DNA of 64,000 bases, from the NCBI GenBank assembly GCA_013396755.1, contig VWZF01004021.1, positions 1,638,630-1,702,629 of the forward strand, in the 5' to 3' direction. Origin of the DNA: Sclerurus mexicanus. Lineage: Eukaryota; Chordata; Aves; Passeriformes; Furnariidae. The notes under the pieces were generated by a model. The model worked only from the letters and a program-made list of their open reading frames with translations. It did not search any database and was not told the DNA's origin. The translations under genes and the position numbers were made by a program. This document shows, piece after piece, positions 62,201-64,000 of this stretch. How positions within the stretch are numbered: the stretch's first letter is position 1; every line of letters begins with the position of its first letter.

Positions 62201-64000
62201 CTAAAGTCCTACTGGCAGTCAATGAGTAAATCAAATGAGGTAGGAGCCAAGCAAGAAGCAATTCTTGTACCAGTGGAGACATGCCCATGGCACAGAGAAG
62301 GGTGGCATCTCTGTCTCAGCCTCTCTAATGTGGCATTTCTTTTTTCCTTTTCAAACAATTAGAGTTTCATAAGATTTTCACTCAGGGAGATGGCAGCTTC
62401 TAACAGATGCTGCAGCACAGCCAAAGGGAGGCAAAAGAGGGAGACCTGAATAACAATGAGTGCTGTGCCATCAGCATTTCCACGCTGACAGAGAAGAGCA
62501 TTATCCATCGGGAAGAGTCTTTTCTACTCTTGTCTAGTAGATCTTAAACTGGAAGACTGACAACTGAAAAATAGTAATGATGATAATAGAGGAGCATTGC
62601 TCGGCGTGTGGAGCCTTGATCTGCACCAGCAGGGCCTCACGTGAAGCCTCTGCCACCCCTGCTGAGGGGACAGTGACCTCAGCAGTGGTTCCCCCTCAGC
62701 AGGGGCAGGGCAAACCCTGTTTGCAGGGGGCTATTTCACCCCCTCAGCTCAGCCTTACACTCCCCATTGCCCTGGTGATTAATAACAGGGCTGGCTCCCA
62801 CAGGGCTTTTAAAAAGGATCTGTTACTTCACCACCTCTCTATGACATCTCTGGGCTCTCCAGCAGTTTTTCATATTGACCATTACACCTTTTGGTTGAGG
62901 AGAGAGAGAACAGGGATTAGTTGTTCATGGGCACTATTGCTGAGCTACTGAGCATAAAACTGGTTTTAACAATTGAGTTAAGTTGTTAATCTAGATTTAA
63001 AAAGCTTCTAGTAGTGTTGTGTGAAGACTGTAAAAATAAGAGTTAGGCAAAGTATTTTATGCAGCATTTCTGCATCTCTGTTCTGCTCAGATGCAGTGCA
63101 GTCAGTAAATCTGCTGGGTCCTTAGCAGCTCTGCTCCTCCAGATGATTTAATTGCGTATGCCACCAATAAAAAAGCCCCTGAAAATTAGTTCTCACCTGC
63201 TTCTGCTCTGATAATCTCTACCTACTATACAAATCAGTCTTAATGGAGCATTTGAGCCCTAGAGATCTCTAATTATGGTATTAGGTTTCATGTGCTTAGA
63301 GGTAGTAGCACAGATTGTGTTTTACAGATCATGTACAGAGTAAAATCAAAATCTGCAACAGATTGACACCCAGTAATGAAAATCCTTCTGAGGATGCTCT
63401 TGTTGATAAGTAGATCCTCAGCATCATTTGAGCCTCACCACAGCAGGGATGACACCAAATAGGGCACCACATGGCATCGAAATAACAGAAAATACTTGTT
63501 ATTTAAAACCTCTGCAAGATTTTGGATTTTGCAGCTCACTTTTTGAGCAGAGGTGATTCACAGAGATTCTCTAGGGCTTCAAATCCTTAGAAAAAGGCTG
63601 AATCAGAGTAACTCCAGCTGCTGTGGGCTCTGTCATGAGAGCACACAAGCATCCTGTAGTTGGTAGGGGACTGTTTCCCCACAGGAAATCTCAGCAGAGA
63701 GAAAGTGGGATAATCCCAGCTGTGCTTTGAGAAAGTCTGTGCTGGAAGCACATCTCCCAGCTAGCATGGGTGCCCTATCAATGGAGCCATCTCAGACTTT
63801 CTCTCCTGACTTAAAGGGGAATTGAGAGAGACCCAGGACTTGCAGAATCTCCTGGCAGAGGGTCCCTAAAGTTTGCATGCCCTGGAGGTGGTTGAATAGA
63901 TCCAGCAGGGATAAGGGATTACCAACACCTATCAGCAGACATAGAAAAAATGTATATATACACATATAGTGTGGTGCCAAGATAAAAAAACATGCTATTT
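59216..64000. other. Single-copy non-coding sequence to window end
   Basis: No CR1, RNA gene or supported exon is seen. It holds a purine microsatellite at 59941-59972 and AT-rich candidate element text at about 60340-60480 and 61570-61700. Frames up to 124 codons (62577-62951) show no domain. Confidence 0.5.
59941..59972. repeat. (GGAA)/(GAAA)n purine microsatellite
   Basis: Thirty-two bases of GGAA units interrupted by a block of AAAG units. Confidence 0.95.

Overview
The window looks like non-coding DNA from a bird genome, probably a draft short-read assembly. The main evidence is nine separate remnants of CR1 LINEs. Each is cut off at its 5' end, and each stops at the CR1-type 3' terminus (a block of the 'ccaacccaaac' kind followed by 'attctatgattct'-like octamers). 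I see no mammalian-type SINEs or L1, and interspersed repeats are sparse. CR1 also occurs in turtles and crocodilians, so 'bird' is an inference. I found no bacterial-style genes, rRNA, tRNA or CRISPR, and no open reading frame that I can support as a protein-coding exon. The longest frames (up to about 235 codons) show no recognisable domain, overlap antisense frames of similar length, or run through CR1 sequence or assembly gaps. I therefore call no CDS.

Layout. Bases 1-75 hold a 25-base minisatellite that probably continues upstream. Bases 1331-4342 contain two nested duplications, each joined at a single N. They look like unmerged contig overlaps or two haplotypes laid end to end, and they inflate the window by roughly 1.55 kb. 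Bases 4343-49380 are mostly single-copy sequence with CR1 fragments at 6593, 11352, 18750, 27941, 36269, 46255 and 47089, a few microsatellites and two N gaps (12590-12630 and 27543-27572). Several AT-rich, motif-bearing blocks (about 5.6-6.3, 14.9-16.0, 16.85-17.1, 38.1-38.3 and 41.9-42.5 kb) have the texture of conserved non-coding elements, but conservation cannot be tested here.

The part most worth follow-up is the right-hand 15 kb. At 49.38-50.95 kb a block combines a homeodomain palindrome abutting a nuclear-receptor DR1-like site, a short CpG-dense patch, a strong G-quadruplex motif and a GC/CCAAT patch. At 54.86-59.22 kb there is a series of small CpG islands (near 55.23, 57.76 and 58.78 kb), a 42-base-phased direct repeat, a FOX/PBX-HOX motif cluster and a cluster of E-boxes. 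Together this resembles a regulatory landscape or an unannotated first exon/promoter near a developmental gene. The gene itself is not identifiable from this window.

I found no previously undescribed biological system. The strongest direct sequence finding is the false-duplication structure. The strongest biological hypothesis is the regulatory cluster at 54.9-59.2 kb.
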